A stretch of DNA of 64,000 nucleotides from CALCNS01 sp964425745 (lineage in GTDB: Bacteria > Bacillota > JAAYKD01), in the NCBI GenBank assembly GCA_964425745.1, contig CAYRNW010000011.1, forward strand, positions 8,721 to 72,720, read 5' to 3'. The position numbers and the translations under genes were made by a program. Shown here piece after piece: positions 42,717-50,729 of the stretch. Below the pieces are notes generated by a model, which was not told where the DNA came from, did not search any database, and worked only from the letters and a program-made list of their open reading frames with translations. The stretch's first letter is position 1, and each line of letters starts with the position of its first letter.

Positions 42717-44075
42717 ATGTTTGATTTACGGGTTAAGAATGCTAATATTGTGACCAGTCAGCGGGTGTATAGTGGTGAGATTTATGTAAAGGATGGCAAA
42801 ATCGCTGCCATCACCGCACCCAACAGTGATCTTCCTGCGAAGCAAACCATCGACGCAGCTTTTCGAGCCGTTTTACCCGGTGTCATCGACCCTCACGTCC
42901 ACGCCGGACACGGCACGCCCGAGCGCGAAACCTTTCGCCATGCCTCCGCTGCTGCGGCTGCCGGGGGAGTGACCACCGTTTTAGAGCAACCCTTATCGGT
43001 ACCAATAACTGTCACAGCCGAGGCGTTTTTAGAGAAAAAAGCGGCCGCTGAAGCCGATTTCCACGTCGATTTTGGCATCTGGGGCGGTTTGGTTCCGGGT
43101 GCACTCCAAGATATGCCTGCTCTCGCAAAACTCGGTGCAGGGGCCTTTAAAAGCTTTATGTGCCGCTGTTCCAACTATCCAACCACAAACGATGGCGTGA
43201 TGCTGGAAGGATTACGCATCCTTGCCACCTTCGGCGGTGTATCCTGCGCTCATGCCGAGAGTGATAGCTTGATTCAAGAGCTGGTCGACAAATTCAACGC
43301 TCAAGATTACCGCGGACCGCAAGCGTTTATCGATAGCCACCCTCCCTACAGCGAAACCGAAGCTGTCTTACGCTACATCTTCTTGCTTCGTCAAGCCCCC
43401 GGTGCCAAAGGGCACATCGCCCACTGCAGCGTGCCGGAAGCGATCCGCGCCGTTCACACCGCCCAACAAGAGGGCATCGATATCACCGTGGAAACCTGCC
43501 CGCAATACTTAGGCCTCACCCACGCCGACCTTTTTGAACGCGGCGGAGTTGCCAAATGCGATCCCCCCGCTCGATCCGCCGAAATGCGCGAAGATCTCTG
43601 GAAGTGCGTGCTCGATGGCCAAGTCGATATGATTGTCTCCGACCATTCGCCGCACCCGTTCGACCGCAAAGTTGTGCCCATGGAACGCTTCACCGACGCT
43701 GCCGAAGGTGTGATGGGCTTAGAAACCATGTTACCTGTCGTTTTAGAAGAAGGCGTTTTCCAACGAGGACTTCCTCTTACAGCCGTCGCTCGCTTGATGA
43801 GTGAAAACCCGGCCAAACGCTTTGGCCTTTGGGGACGCAAAGGTGCTTTGGAAGTGGGATTTGATGCCGATTTCAACCTCGTCGACCTCAATCGCAGCTG
43901 GACTTGTAAAGCTGAAAACATGCATTACCTCAACAAGCACACGCCTTTCGATGGCCGTGAATTCCGTGGACGCATCGACGCTACTTATATCCGCGGTCAA
44001 TTGGTCAGTAAAAACCGCGAAATCCAAGTGGAACCCGGCTTCGGCAAATTTTACCCCATGGAGATGAAAGTATGA
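42717..44075 (+). CDS. Allantoinase/hydantoinase-type cyclic amidohydrolase
   Basis: A 452-residue enzyme that opens cyclic ureides or imides. Metal motifs are PGVIDPHVHAGH (HxH), the carbamylated Lys in GAGAFKSFM, CAHAES, KGHIAHCSV and VSDHSPHP with the final Asp. The GAxxFKxFM context and the TNDGVMLEG segment resemble allantoinase more than D-hydantoinase. A racemase overlaps its 3' end by four bases. Together they fit hydantoin or allantoin breakdown. AAAGGAGG lies upstream, just after the right end of a family A element. Confidence 0.87.
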   Translation: MFDLRVKNANIVTSQRVYSGEIYVKDGKIAAITAPNSDLPAKQTIDAAFRAVLPGVIDPHVHAGHGTPERETFRHASAAAAAGGVTTVLEQPLSVPITVTAEAFLEKKAAAEADFHVDFGIWGGLVPGALQDMPALAKLGAGAFKSFMCRCSNYPTTNDGVMLEGLRILATFGGVSCAHAESDSLIQELVDKFNAQDYRGPQAFIDSHPPYSETEAVLRYIFLLRQAPGAKGHIAHCSVPEAIRAVHTAQQEGIDITVETCPQYLGLTHADLFERGGVAKCDPPARSAEMREDLWKCVLDGQVDMIVSDHSPHPFDRKVVPMERFTDAAEGVMGLETMLPVVLEEGVFQRGLPLTAVARLMSENPAKRFGLWGRKGALEVGFDADFNLVDLNRSWTCKAENMHYLNKHTPFDGREFRGRIDATYIRGQLVSKNREIQVEPGFGKFYPMEMKV

Positions 44076-44746
44076 AAATTCTGATTATCAACCCCAATTC
44101 TGATCACAAAATGACCGCCGATATTCAGCGTAGCGCGCTTGCTTTTGCCGGGAATCGCTTCGAAGTTGAGACCATGCGCACTCCCGGTGCACCGAAATTT
44201 ATCGATACCTACCTCGACACGGCCCTTGCTGTACCCGGAATGTTGCGGCTGATTCGGGAATACGAAGCCCAATTCGATGCGTTTGTCATCGCTTGTCATT
44301 GCGATCCCAATCTCGACCTTTGTAAAGAAGTCACAGCTAAGCCGGTGGTTGGCATTGGCGAAGCATCGATGAAAATGGCCAGCATGTTGGGACATCGCTT
44401 CTCGGTACTATCCACTTCACCCGACTCGGTGCCTAACAAACAAGCTTTGGTGCATCGTTACGGCCTCGACCACACGCTTGCCTCGGTGCGTGCTCCTCGT
44501 AAAGCCACACAAGACCTCAATGATTTGGACCTCTTCCTGCAATTGGGCAAGGAAGCCATACAACTCGATGGAGCCGAGCTGCTGGTGCTTGGTTGTGCTG
44601 GCCTCTGTGAAATGGGTAACACGATGCAATCCCTACTGGGAGTGCCCGTGCTCGATGGTGTGGTCTGCGGACTCATCATCGCCGAAGGCTTGGTGCGCGC
44701 CAATTACACAACCAGTAAAATCGGTCGATACAAAGGAAATCCATAA
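44072..44746 (+). CDS. Hydantoin/allantoin racemase (Asp/Glu racemase superfamily)
   Basis: The 224-residue protein starts MKILIINPNSDHKMTADI, the family hallmark, and has the two cysteines of the racemase fold in FVIACHCDP and LLVLGCAGLCEMG. The enzyme interconverts D- and L-5-substituted hydantoins or allantoin enantiomers. Its ATG overlaps the upstream stop (ATGA), so translational coupling with the hydantoinase is likely, and both are followed by the oxidoreductase genes. Confidence 0.88.
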   Translation: MKILIINPNSDHKMTADIQRSALAFAGNRFEVETMRTPGAPKFIDTYLDTALAVPGMLRLIREYEAQFDAFVIACHCDPNLDLCKEVTAKPVVGIGEASMKMASMLGHRFSVLSTSPDSVPNKQALVHRYGLDHTLASVRAPRKATQDLNDLDLFLQLGKEAIQLDGAELLVLGCAGLCEMGNTMQSLLGVPVLDGVVCGLIIAEGLVRANYTTSKIGRYKGNP

Positions 44747-44770
44747 AATATAGCAAAAAGGAGCGATTCC

Positions 44771-45934
44771 ATGCAGCGACCCAACCAACAAACAGCCGAC
44801 CCGCGCAGGGTCATGAGCGGATTACACTTTCTACTAGGGAATTATGCATTGGTGGAAGGAGCGATCAGCGCCGGCTGTGATTTCTTTGCCGGTTACCCTA
44901 TTACCCCTGCCAATGAGATTTCGGAACGCATGTCACAACGTCTGCCCCAAGTGGGTGGCAGCTTCATGCAGGGCGAAGATGAGTTGGCCTCCATTTATGC
45001 CTGTGCCGGAGCAGCCTTAGCCGGTGCCAAAGCGATGACCGCAACCGCCAGCGCCGGTTTCAACTACATGCAAGAAGGATTAGGGTATTGCTACACCGTG
45101 GAAGCCCCCTTGGTAGTGGCTAATGTGATGCGTACCCGTGGTGACAACTACGCCACCCAAAGCGATATCATGCAATTGCGCCATGGAGCTAGCGGCGATT
45201 ACGAAGCCATTGTGGTGTGTCCCACTTCGGTGCAAGACCTCTTCGACTACACGATTTGGGCCTTTAATTTGGCCGAAACCTATCGGAACCCGGTCATTAT
45301 TGCCTCCGAAACGACCATTGCGCTCATGCGAGAACGGCTGCACATACCGGCAGCGGAGGCTATCCTGTTGCACAATCGGCGGTATACTGAGAAAACACCA
45401 GCAGAGTATTTGCCGTTTGCTGCCGAAGCCAACGCCGCACCCGATATGGCACCTTTGGGCAAGGGCTACAACACGATTTACTCGTTGAACCCGCATGATG
45501 AAGCGGGCCGGATCGATTGGGACCCGGAGGGGTTTGAGCGGTTGTACAAACGTATCACCGGCAAAATTCGCGAGAACGAGCCGAAAATCAGCCGCACGCA
45601 AGGGTTTTGGTTGGATGATGCAAAGTCGGTGATCATTGCCTATGGTAGTGAAGTGCGGCCGGCAAGGGAAGCAGCGCAGATGTTGCGTGAAGAAGGTAAA
45701 AAGATCGGCGTGCTGCAGTTGTGCAATGTTTGGCCGGTGCCGGAGGGAGCCATAGCGGAAGTGGCGAGTCAGGTGGGGCATATTTTCGCGTTGGAGATGA
45801 ACCTGGGCAAATATGTGGGTGAGATTCGGCGAGTGGTCAAGGACCGCTGCCCGGTCACTTCGGTTACTAAGAATCGTGGGCTGGTGCATACGCCCTGGGA
45901 AGTTTGCGCAGCGGTTCGGGAGGTGCTGAAATGA
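44771..45934 (+). CDS. 2-oxoacid:ferredoxin oxidoreductase, alpha subunit
   Basis: The 387-residue subunit of KorA/VorA type. Visible are the segment AGCDFFAGYPITPANEISE, FMQGEDELASIYACAGAALAGAKAMTATASAG and, in the C-terminal part, IIAYGSEVRPAREAAQMLREEGKKIGVLQL. The complex oxidises a 2-oxoacid with CoA to acyl-CoA and CO2 while reducing ferredoxin. Whether the substrate is 2-oxoglutarate, a branched-chain or an aryl oxoacid cannot be told. The next subunit overlaps by four bases. Confidence 0.9.
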   Translation: MQRPNQQTADPRRVMSGLHFLLGNYALVEGAISAGCDFFAGYPITPANEISERMSQRLPQVGGSFMQGEDELASIYACAGAALAGAKAMTATASAGFNYMQEGLGYCYTVEAPLVVANVMRTRGDNYATQSDIMQLRHGASGDYEAIVVCPTSVQDLFDYTIWAFNLAETYRNPVIIASETTIALMRERLHIPAAEAILLHNRRYTEKTPAEYLPFAAEANAAPDMAPLGKGYNTIYSLNPHDEAGRIDWDPEGFERLYKRITGKIRENEPKISRTQGFWLDDAKSVIIAYGSEVRPAREAAQMLREEGKKIGVLQLCNVWPVPEGAIAEVASQVGHIFALEMNLGKYVGEIRRVVKDRCPVTSVTKNRGLVHTPWEVCAAVREVLK

Positions 45935-47454
45935 GTGAGAGTGTGAATGTGAAACCGAAAGCGAACCCGAACGCGAAAGCGAATCCGAATGCGAAAGCAA
46001 ATCCGAATCGCAAATTTTTGAGAGAAGAGAAGTTACCGCATTTCTTTTGCAGCGGTTGTGGCTGTGGGCAGGTGCTCAACTATTTCACCCAGGCGCTTGA
46101 GGCGTTGCAGATGGACGTGGAGAAGATGCTAACCATCGGTGGGGTGGGTTGCACGGCGCGAATGCCGGTTTATTTGAAGTCCGACACCTTTCACGGGGTG
46201 CATGGGCGCACTTTGGCCTGGGCAACCGGAGTCAAGCTGCATAATCCAGAGATTCCCATTGTAATTTTCGCAGGCGATGGCGACCTGGTTTCCATAGGTG
46301 GTAACCACTTTATTCATGCGGCAAGGCGGAATCTTGATGTGACGGTGATTATGGTCAATAACCTCAACTTTGCCATGACCGGAGGGCAAGTGGCGCCAAC
46401 CACACCGGTGGGGTCCGTGACGATGACAACGCCGTATGGGAACGATGAACCGGCCTTCGATGTGGCGCAGTTGGCCATGGCGGCGGGTGCCACTCATGTG
46501 GAACGCTGGACAACTTCGCGGCCGATTCAATGTGAGCAGGCAATAAGGCGAGCACTGCAGCATAAAGGGTTTAGTCTCATTGAGATTGTCAGCCAGTGTC
46601 CGACCCATTTTGGCCGTTATGCTTTGAAAAGTGGTGATCCGGGCAAACTTTTGCAGTGGATTCATCAAAATAGCTATTTGTTGGAACAAGCCGACCGCCT
46701 CACCGCGGAAGAAAAGCACAATAAACTCGCTTGCGGCATCTTCCGATTTCAAGGTGGGGACAGTCCCTCATTGAAAAATTTACAGGGTGGGGACAGTCCC
46801 CTCCTTGAAAAAAAGGAGGAAAGAGCTCGTAAACAGCAAGATGATGCCGCTCCCACCACCACATATAACACCGCAGTCGACCAAATTTCAACTCTGCCGT
46901 ACCCTCAACGCATTACCCTTTGCGGTATGGGCGGTCAAGGAATCATCTTAACCTCGGTCCTACTCGGCACCGCTGCGGTCACCTTAGCTGGCTTACACGC
47001 GGTCCAAACCCAATCCTACGGCAGCGAAGCTCGGGGGGGCCAGTGTCAAGCCGAGCTGATCATCGACCGCGAACCCATTCTATCGCCTGTGGCACAAAAA
47101 AAAGACCTGCTTTTGGCCATGTTTTCAGAAGCATATCACAAGTACATCCCCGATTTGAAAGAGGATGGTGTACTGGTCTACGATACCGATTTGGTGCAGC
47201 CCGAATCGCGCAAGGGAAAAAGTTACGGAGTGCCGGCAACACAGATGGCTGTGGGTCTCGGTAATCGAATGGCCGCCAACATGGTGATGCTGGGCTTTTT
47301 AGCTGAAATGTTCGGTGTTATCAGCGTGGAACATCTGGAACAAGTGGTGATCAGCGAAGTGGATGAACGATTCCGGGAGCTTGACCTCAACGCAGTTCGC
47401 GCGGGAGTCGAATTTGCCGGACAAATCAAAGCGCAGGAAAGGGGAGAAGCATAA
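45931..47454 (+). CDS. 2-oxoacid:ferredoxin oxidoreductase, fused beta and gamma subunits
   Basis: The 507-residue protein carries the thiamine-diphosphate beta subunit (about 40-270: FCSGCGCGQ, GGVGCTARMP, FAGDGDLVSIGGNH, VNNLNFAMTGGQVAPTTP) and then the gamma subunit (about 325 on: ITLCGMGGQGIILTS, QTQSYGSEARGGQCQAELI). These are normally separate genes. The join (about 273-294, GGDSPSLKNLQGGDSPLLEKK) is read from two tandem family B repeats. The N-terminus has three KANPN(A) repeats. The ATG overlaps the alpha stop; an earlier in-frame ATG lacks support. Confidence 0.9.
   Translation: MSESVNVKPKANPNAKANPNAKANPNRKFLREEKLPHFFCSGCGCGQVLNYFTQALEALQMDVEKMLTIGGVGCTARMPVYLKSDTFHGVHGRTLAWATGVKLHNPEIPIVIFAGDGDLVSIGGNHFIHAARRNLDVTVIMVNNLNFAMTGGQVAPTTPVGSVTMTTPYGNDEPAFDVAQLAMAAGATHVERWTTSRPIQCEQAIRRALQHKGFSLIEIVSQCPTHFGRYALKSGDPGKLLQWIHQNSYLLEQADRLTAEEKHNKLACGIFRFQGGDSPSLKNLQGGDSPLLEKKEERARKQQDDAAPTTTYNTAVDQISTLPYPQRITLCGMGGQGIILTSVLLGTAAVTLAGLHAVQTQSYGSEARGGQCQAELIIDREPILSPVAQKKDLLLAMFSEAYHKYIPDLKEDGVLVYDTDLVQPESRKGKSYGVPATQMAVGLGNRMAANMVMLGFLAEMFGVISVEHLEQVVISEVDERFRELDLNAVRAGVEFAGQIKAQERGEA
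46747..46811 (+). repeat. Two tandem family B repeats inside the oxidoreductase gene
   Basis: Copies at 46747-46777 (TTTCAAGGTGGGGAC..GTCCCTCATTGAAAA) and 46779-46811 (TTACAGGGTGGGGAC..GTCCCCTCCTTGAAAA) lie back to back and are read in one open frame, giving GGDSPSLKN and GGDSPLLEK. Confidence 0.9.
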
Positions 47455-47648
47455 TGGTACATATCGATGAGCGACTCTGCAAAGGCTGTCGCTTGTGTGT
47501 GACAATTTGCCCCAAAAATGTGCTGGCGATGTCGCAACGAGTCAATAAAAAGGGGTATACTGTCGTGGAAGTGGCACACTCTGAGGCCTGCATCTCCTGC
47601 AAACTCTGTGAAAAAACCTGCCCCGACTTTGCCATCTATGTTGAATAA
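47454..47648 (+). CDS. 2-oxoacid:ferredoxin oxidoreductase, delta (ferredoxin-like) subunit
   Basis: A 64-residue protein with two 4Fe-4S motifs, CKGCRLCVTICP and CISCKLCEKTCP. It is the electron-carrying subunit of the complex. It overlaps the fused beta-gamma gene (TAATG). In many genomes this small subunit comes first; here it is last. Two nested family A repeats follow its stop. Confidence 0.92.
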   Translation: MVHIDERLCKGCRLCVTICPKNVLAMSQRVNKKGYTVVEVAHSEACISCKLCEKTCPDFAIYVE

Positions 47649-47651
47649 GGG

Positions 47652-47775
47652 TTGGGGACGGTTCTGTCGATTAAGCTGGGGACGGTTCTGTCCCCCTGAA
47701 CTTTGCCATAAAAAAGGAAAAAATCAGGCCGAGAGAACCGTCCCCAAGTCATTGAGGGGAGAGAACCGTCCCCAA
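47652..47775 (+). repeat. Nested family A repeats
   Basis: A 72-bp copy (47676-47747) lies between an outer left end (47652, TTGGGGACGGTTCTGTCG) and an outer right end (ending 47775, GGGGAGAGAACCGTCCCCAA). The inner unit therefore seems to have inserted into, or been copied within, an older unit. It separates the oxidoreductase genes from the aminotransferase. Confidence 0.88.
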
Positions 47776-47793
47776 ATAAAAGGAGGGTTGCTA

Positions 47794-48993
47794 ATGAAAT
47801 CCAGTCTTCGATTGCAACAAATATCCGCTTCGGTCACGGTGGCGCTCAATGGAAAAGTGGTAGAAATGAAAGCTCGCGGCGAGGATCTTGTTGCCCTCAA
47901 TGCCGGTGAACCTGATTTCCCCACACCTTCACCCATTGTAGAAGCGTGCCGCATTGCCCTCGCTGAAGGCAAAACCAAATATATCAATAATGCGGGTCTA
48001 CCCGAACTGCGCAAATCCATAGCCCATCGTTTATCGACCGACCACAACGTTCGCTACACCCCACAACAAATCTGCGTTTCCACCGGTGCCAAGCAAGCCC
48101 TTAACAACGCTGTTCTAGCCGTGGTCAACCCTGGACAAGAGGTCATCATCCCTACACCCGCATGGGTCAGCTATGTGGAAATCGTTAAATTAGCAGGAGG
48201 CGTTCCGGTGTTGGTGCCGAGCAATGAAGTGGATGACTTCCGCCTCGACCTACTTGCCATCCGCCGTGCAATCACCGCCAGAACCGTTGCTATCTTGATT
48301 AACAACCCGCATAATCCCACCGGCGCTGTATACACAAAAGAGGATTTGGTCGAGCTCGCCGACATCGCCTTGGAGCACAATCTCTGGGTGATTGCTGACG
48401 AAGTTTACGAAAAATTGGTGTATCACGATGCGAATCACACCTGTTTCAGTGGATTGTCGCCCGATGCCTACGGTCGCACCATCTTGGTCAACGGTTTTTC
48501 CAAGGCCTATTCCATGACCGGATGGCGCTTGGGCTACACTGCTGCCCCCTTATCCCTCGCCGCCGGCATCGATGCACTGCAAAGTCATATGACCAGCAAC
48601 GCCACAACCTTCGGCCAATACGGTGCTTTAGAGGCGTTAGAAGTGCGCAATGACAATGGGATAGAGAAGATGCGGCTGCAATTTGAGGCTCGCCGGGATT
48701 ACATGCTCCAGCGTTGGCAGCAAATCCCGAATATTTTTGTTGCTCCTACATCAGGTGCTTTCTACTTTATGCCCAATGTCTCAGCTTATTTCGGCAAGAT
48801 GACAGAGGCGGGTAGTGTCATCGAAACCTCGGGGGATCTTTGCACCTATTTGTTGGAAGAAGGCAAGGTAGCGCTTGTGCCAGGCGAAGCTTTTTATGCA
48901 CCATATCATTTGCGCGTATCCTACGCCAATTCCATGGAAAACTTACAGCGCGGCATGGACAGAGTCGAAGCTGCACTTGCAAAATTGAAGTAG
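47794..48993 (+). CDS. Class I/II aminotransferase (aspartate aminotransferase family)
   Basis: The 399-residue PLP enzyme shows LNAGEPDFPTP, YINNAGLPELRKSI, VSTGAKQALNNA, NNPHNPTGAVY, the Asp/Tyr site IADEVYEKLVY and the Schiff-base Lys in NGFSKAYSMTGWRLGY. It would convert an amino acid into the 2-oxoacid used by the oxidoreductase encoded upstream. AAAGGAGGG lies seven bases before the ATG at 47794; a longer in-frame start inside the ferredoxin gene is unlikely. Confidence 0.9.
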   Translation: MKSSLRLQQISASVTVALNGKVVEMKARGEDLVALNAGEPDFPTPSPIVEACRIALAEGKTKYINNAGLPELRKSIAHRLSTDHNVRYTPQQICVSTGAKQALNNAVLAVVNPGQEVIIPTPAWVSYVEIVKLAGGVPVLVPSNEVDDFRLDLLAIRRAITARTVAILINNPHNPTGAVYTKEDLVELADIALEHNLWVIADEVYEKLVYHDANHTCFSGLSPDAYGRTILVNGFSKAYSMTGWRLGYTAAPLSLAAGIDALQSHMTSNATTFGQYGALEALEVRNDNGIEKMRLQFEARRDYMLQRWQQIPNIFVAPTSGAFYFMPNVSAYFGKMTEAGSVIETSGDLCTYLLEEGKVALVPGEAFYAPYHLRVSYANSMENLQRGMDRVEAALAKLK

Positions 48994-49013
48994 GGAACGA
49001 GGTTGGGACAAGG

Positions 49014-49085
49014 TTGGGGACGGTTCTGTCCTCTTTATTTTTTCCAATTTAGTGGCAATTTTCTAGCCGACAGAACCGTCCCCAA
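49014..49085 (+). repeat. Family A repeat (72 bp)
   Basis: Left end TTGGGGACGGTTCTGTCC, inner segment TTTTTCCAATTTAGTGGCAA and right end ACAGAACCGTCCCCAA are all present; the G-for-C change in the left arm is compensated in the right arm. A remnant AGTCCCCAAG follows at 49091. Confidence 0.92.
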
Positions 49086-49149
49086 GAATTAGTCCCCAAG
49101 AATTTAAGAATCATATTTACCCAAACCATAATAAAAGGAGGAAATATTT

Positions 49150-49581
49150 ATGCGTACAATCGATTCTTTTTCTAAAACTGTTGGTTCCATGTCTACCTTC
49201 AACGAGATGCTTTCTTGCGGTGCCAAAAACCTGGCTCTTGGTGTTCCTGTTTTGGACAAAGCTTTGCGCGACGAGCACATGGTATATGCAAAGCAAATCT
49301 GTGAAGAAACCGGCACCAAGTGTGTCGAGGAAGACGACCCGTTCCTGACCGATCTTTTCCGGGCATCGCTCAACAAAGATAAATACAACATTCTCTTTTA
49401 TAAGGATGAGTTCTATCTTAATGCATACTATCACCTCAAAGCACGAAAAAAAGCGTTGGTCGAGTCGGGGAACTATTCGGGCGAAGCTCGATATATGATC
49501 GCCTACGACTTTGGTAAATTACTCAGCTATACCGATGAAGCCATCCACCGCATGATTGCGGCTTGCGTAGATCGAGAGTAA
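49150..49581 (+). CDS. Unrecognised 143-residue protein
   Basis: I do not recognise a family. The protein is mostly helical, with a conserved-looking centre (FYKDEFYLNAYYHLKARKKALVESG) and several Tyr. It has three cysteines without a motif and no membrane segment or signal. AAAAGGAGG is eight bases before the ATG, so translation is well supported. It lies between an aminotransferase and a PAS-AraC regulator, with a 72-bp family A repeat on each side, and may belong to the catabolic island. Confidence 0.65.
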   Translation: MRTIDSFSKTVGSMSTFNEMLSCGAKNLALGVPVLDKALRDEHMVYAKQICEETGTKCVEEDDPFLTDLFRASLNKDKYNILFYKDEFYLNAYYHLKARKKALVESGNYSGEARYMIAYDFGKLLSYTDEAIHRMIAACVDRE

Positions 49582-49630
49582 AAATAGAGGTAATTTTTTT
49601 GTGAATTCTTGGATATTCTCAATCTCGTCC

Positions 49631-49702
49631 TTGGGGACGGTTCTATCGACCGTTTTTTTGCCACTAAACTGGTAAAAATCGAGGGGAGAGAACCGTCCCC
49701 AA
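49631..49702 (+). repeat. Family A repeat (72 bp)
   Basis: Complete unit from TTGGGGACGGTTCTAT to AGAGAACCGTCCCCAA with inner TTGCCACTAAACTGGTAAAA. It lies between the 143-residue protein gene and the AraC-type regulator. Confidence 0.93.
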
Positions 49703-49842
49703 GAAGAAATCCAAGAAGAATTCCAAATCGAAATCCGGTGTCAAATGTGTCAAGTGGATATGTTGACAAGCGCGACGCTGCCCAAAACTATCCTGTCAAT
49801 ACAAATGCTTTACAGATAAAACGTCGTCAGAGGGGGATTTTA

Positions 49843-50586
49843 ATGTCCGATTCAGGCCTCCCATTTGTCGTTCCAAAAGCTGAAGATTTTAAAAACCTGA
49901 TTGAACAATTCCCATTTCCTGTACAAATTTTCTCCCTCGATGGAACCGCTCGCTATATCAACAAAGCCTGTCTCGATTTGATTGGTATCCTCACTGTTGA
50001 ATCGCATATCGGGCATTATAACGTTTTTCGAGACCCGATTGTCACTCAACATCACGCTGAAGAAGAGATCAAGCGCGTGCTCAGTGGGGATGTTGTGGTC
50101 TTGACCGATTTTATGGCGAGTTATCGCGAAATGATGAAACATTTCAAGGTGGCTGATCGCGATGTTTCCGGAATCAGCTCCGATATATTCAATTTCCCGA
50201 TTTATAACGAAGATGGTAGCATGGACTATTTTGCCTCGGTTTTTGTGATTCGCACACTTTACAAAGGCAATGAGGAGGTTGCTCGGGTTCGTCAGTATTT
50301 GCAAGAGCACTGGTTAGAACCCTATGATTCAACACAAATCGCCAATCTCGCACGCTTGAGCAAATCGCACTTTTCTAAACTCTTCAAAAAGCAGGTTGGG
50401 GTGACGCCCTACCAATATTATATCGATCTCAAAATCAACAACTTGAAGTCAAAACTCCTGGAACCCAACTTGTCGGTAGCACAAGCGTTTGCGGAATGCA
50501 ATTTAGATTATAATGGCCATTATGCCAAATTGTTTCGAGATAAAGTGGGGGTTTCACCCTCGGAATATCGCCACAAACCGGTATAA
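49843..50586 (+). CDS. PAS-domain AraC-family transcription regulator
   Basis: The 247-residue regulator has an N-terminal PAS-like sensor (about 12-130: FPFPVQIFSLDGTARYINKACLDLIG) and a C-terminal AraC double helix-turn-helix (about 145-245: IANLARLSKSHFSKLFKKQVGVTPYQYY, then AECNLDYNGHYAKLFRDKVGVSPSEYR). It is likely to control the neighbouring hydantoinase/oxidoreductase/aminotransferase genes in response to a small molecule or redox signal. AGAGGGGG lies upstream of the ATG at 49843; longer forms would read through the repeat. Confidence 0.85.
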   Translation: MSDSGLPFVVPKAEDFKNLIEQFPFPVQIFSLDGTARYINKACLDLIGILTVESHIGHYNVFRDPIVTQHHAEEEIKRVLSGDVVVLTDFMASYREMMKHFKVADRDVSGISSDIFNFPIYNEDGSMDYFASVFVIRTLYKGNEEVARVRQYLQEHWLEPYDSTQIANLARLSKSHFSKLFKKQVGVTPYQYYIDLKINNLKSKLLEPNLSVAQAFAECNLDYNGHYAKLFRDKVGVSPSEYRHKPV

Positions 50587-50634
50587 GACGATGAAGCAGA
50601 TCATTAAATTAATTTACATTAAAATTACTTTACA

Positions 50635-50674
50635 AAAAAAAGGAAGCCACCATCAAAAGTGGACTTCCTTTTTT
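50635..50674. terminator. Terminator hairpin
   Basis: AAAAAAGGAAG/CCAC and GTGG/CTTCCTTTTTT form a stem with A/T tracts on both sides, so it can serve the regulator gene and the convergent SLH gene. Confidence 0.85.
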
Positions 50675-50691
50675 CGTTGTAGAGCAGCCGA

Positions 50692-50723
50692 TTTCGCACG
50701 AGGGGTCTGACCCCTCTGCGAAA
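50692..50723 (+). repeat. Family C repeat
   Basis: TTTCGCACGAGGGGTC, then T, then GACCCCTCTGCGAAA: a nearly perfect copy of the 33-bp family C palindrome, lacking one base of the right arm. It lies just past the stop of the large SLH gene. Confidence 0.92.
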
Positions 50724-50729
50724 TTAACG

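Noticed and set aside
45080..46000. Long minus-strand reading frame with repeated His-Ser/Phe-Gly over the oxidoreductase genes
   Set aside because: It is the antisense of the KANPNA repeats and of well-supported genes, with no ribosome site.
47518..47793. Aminotransferase beginning inside the ferredoxin gene
   Set aside because: The extra residues would overlap another gene and two repeats, and a strong ribosome site marks 47794.
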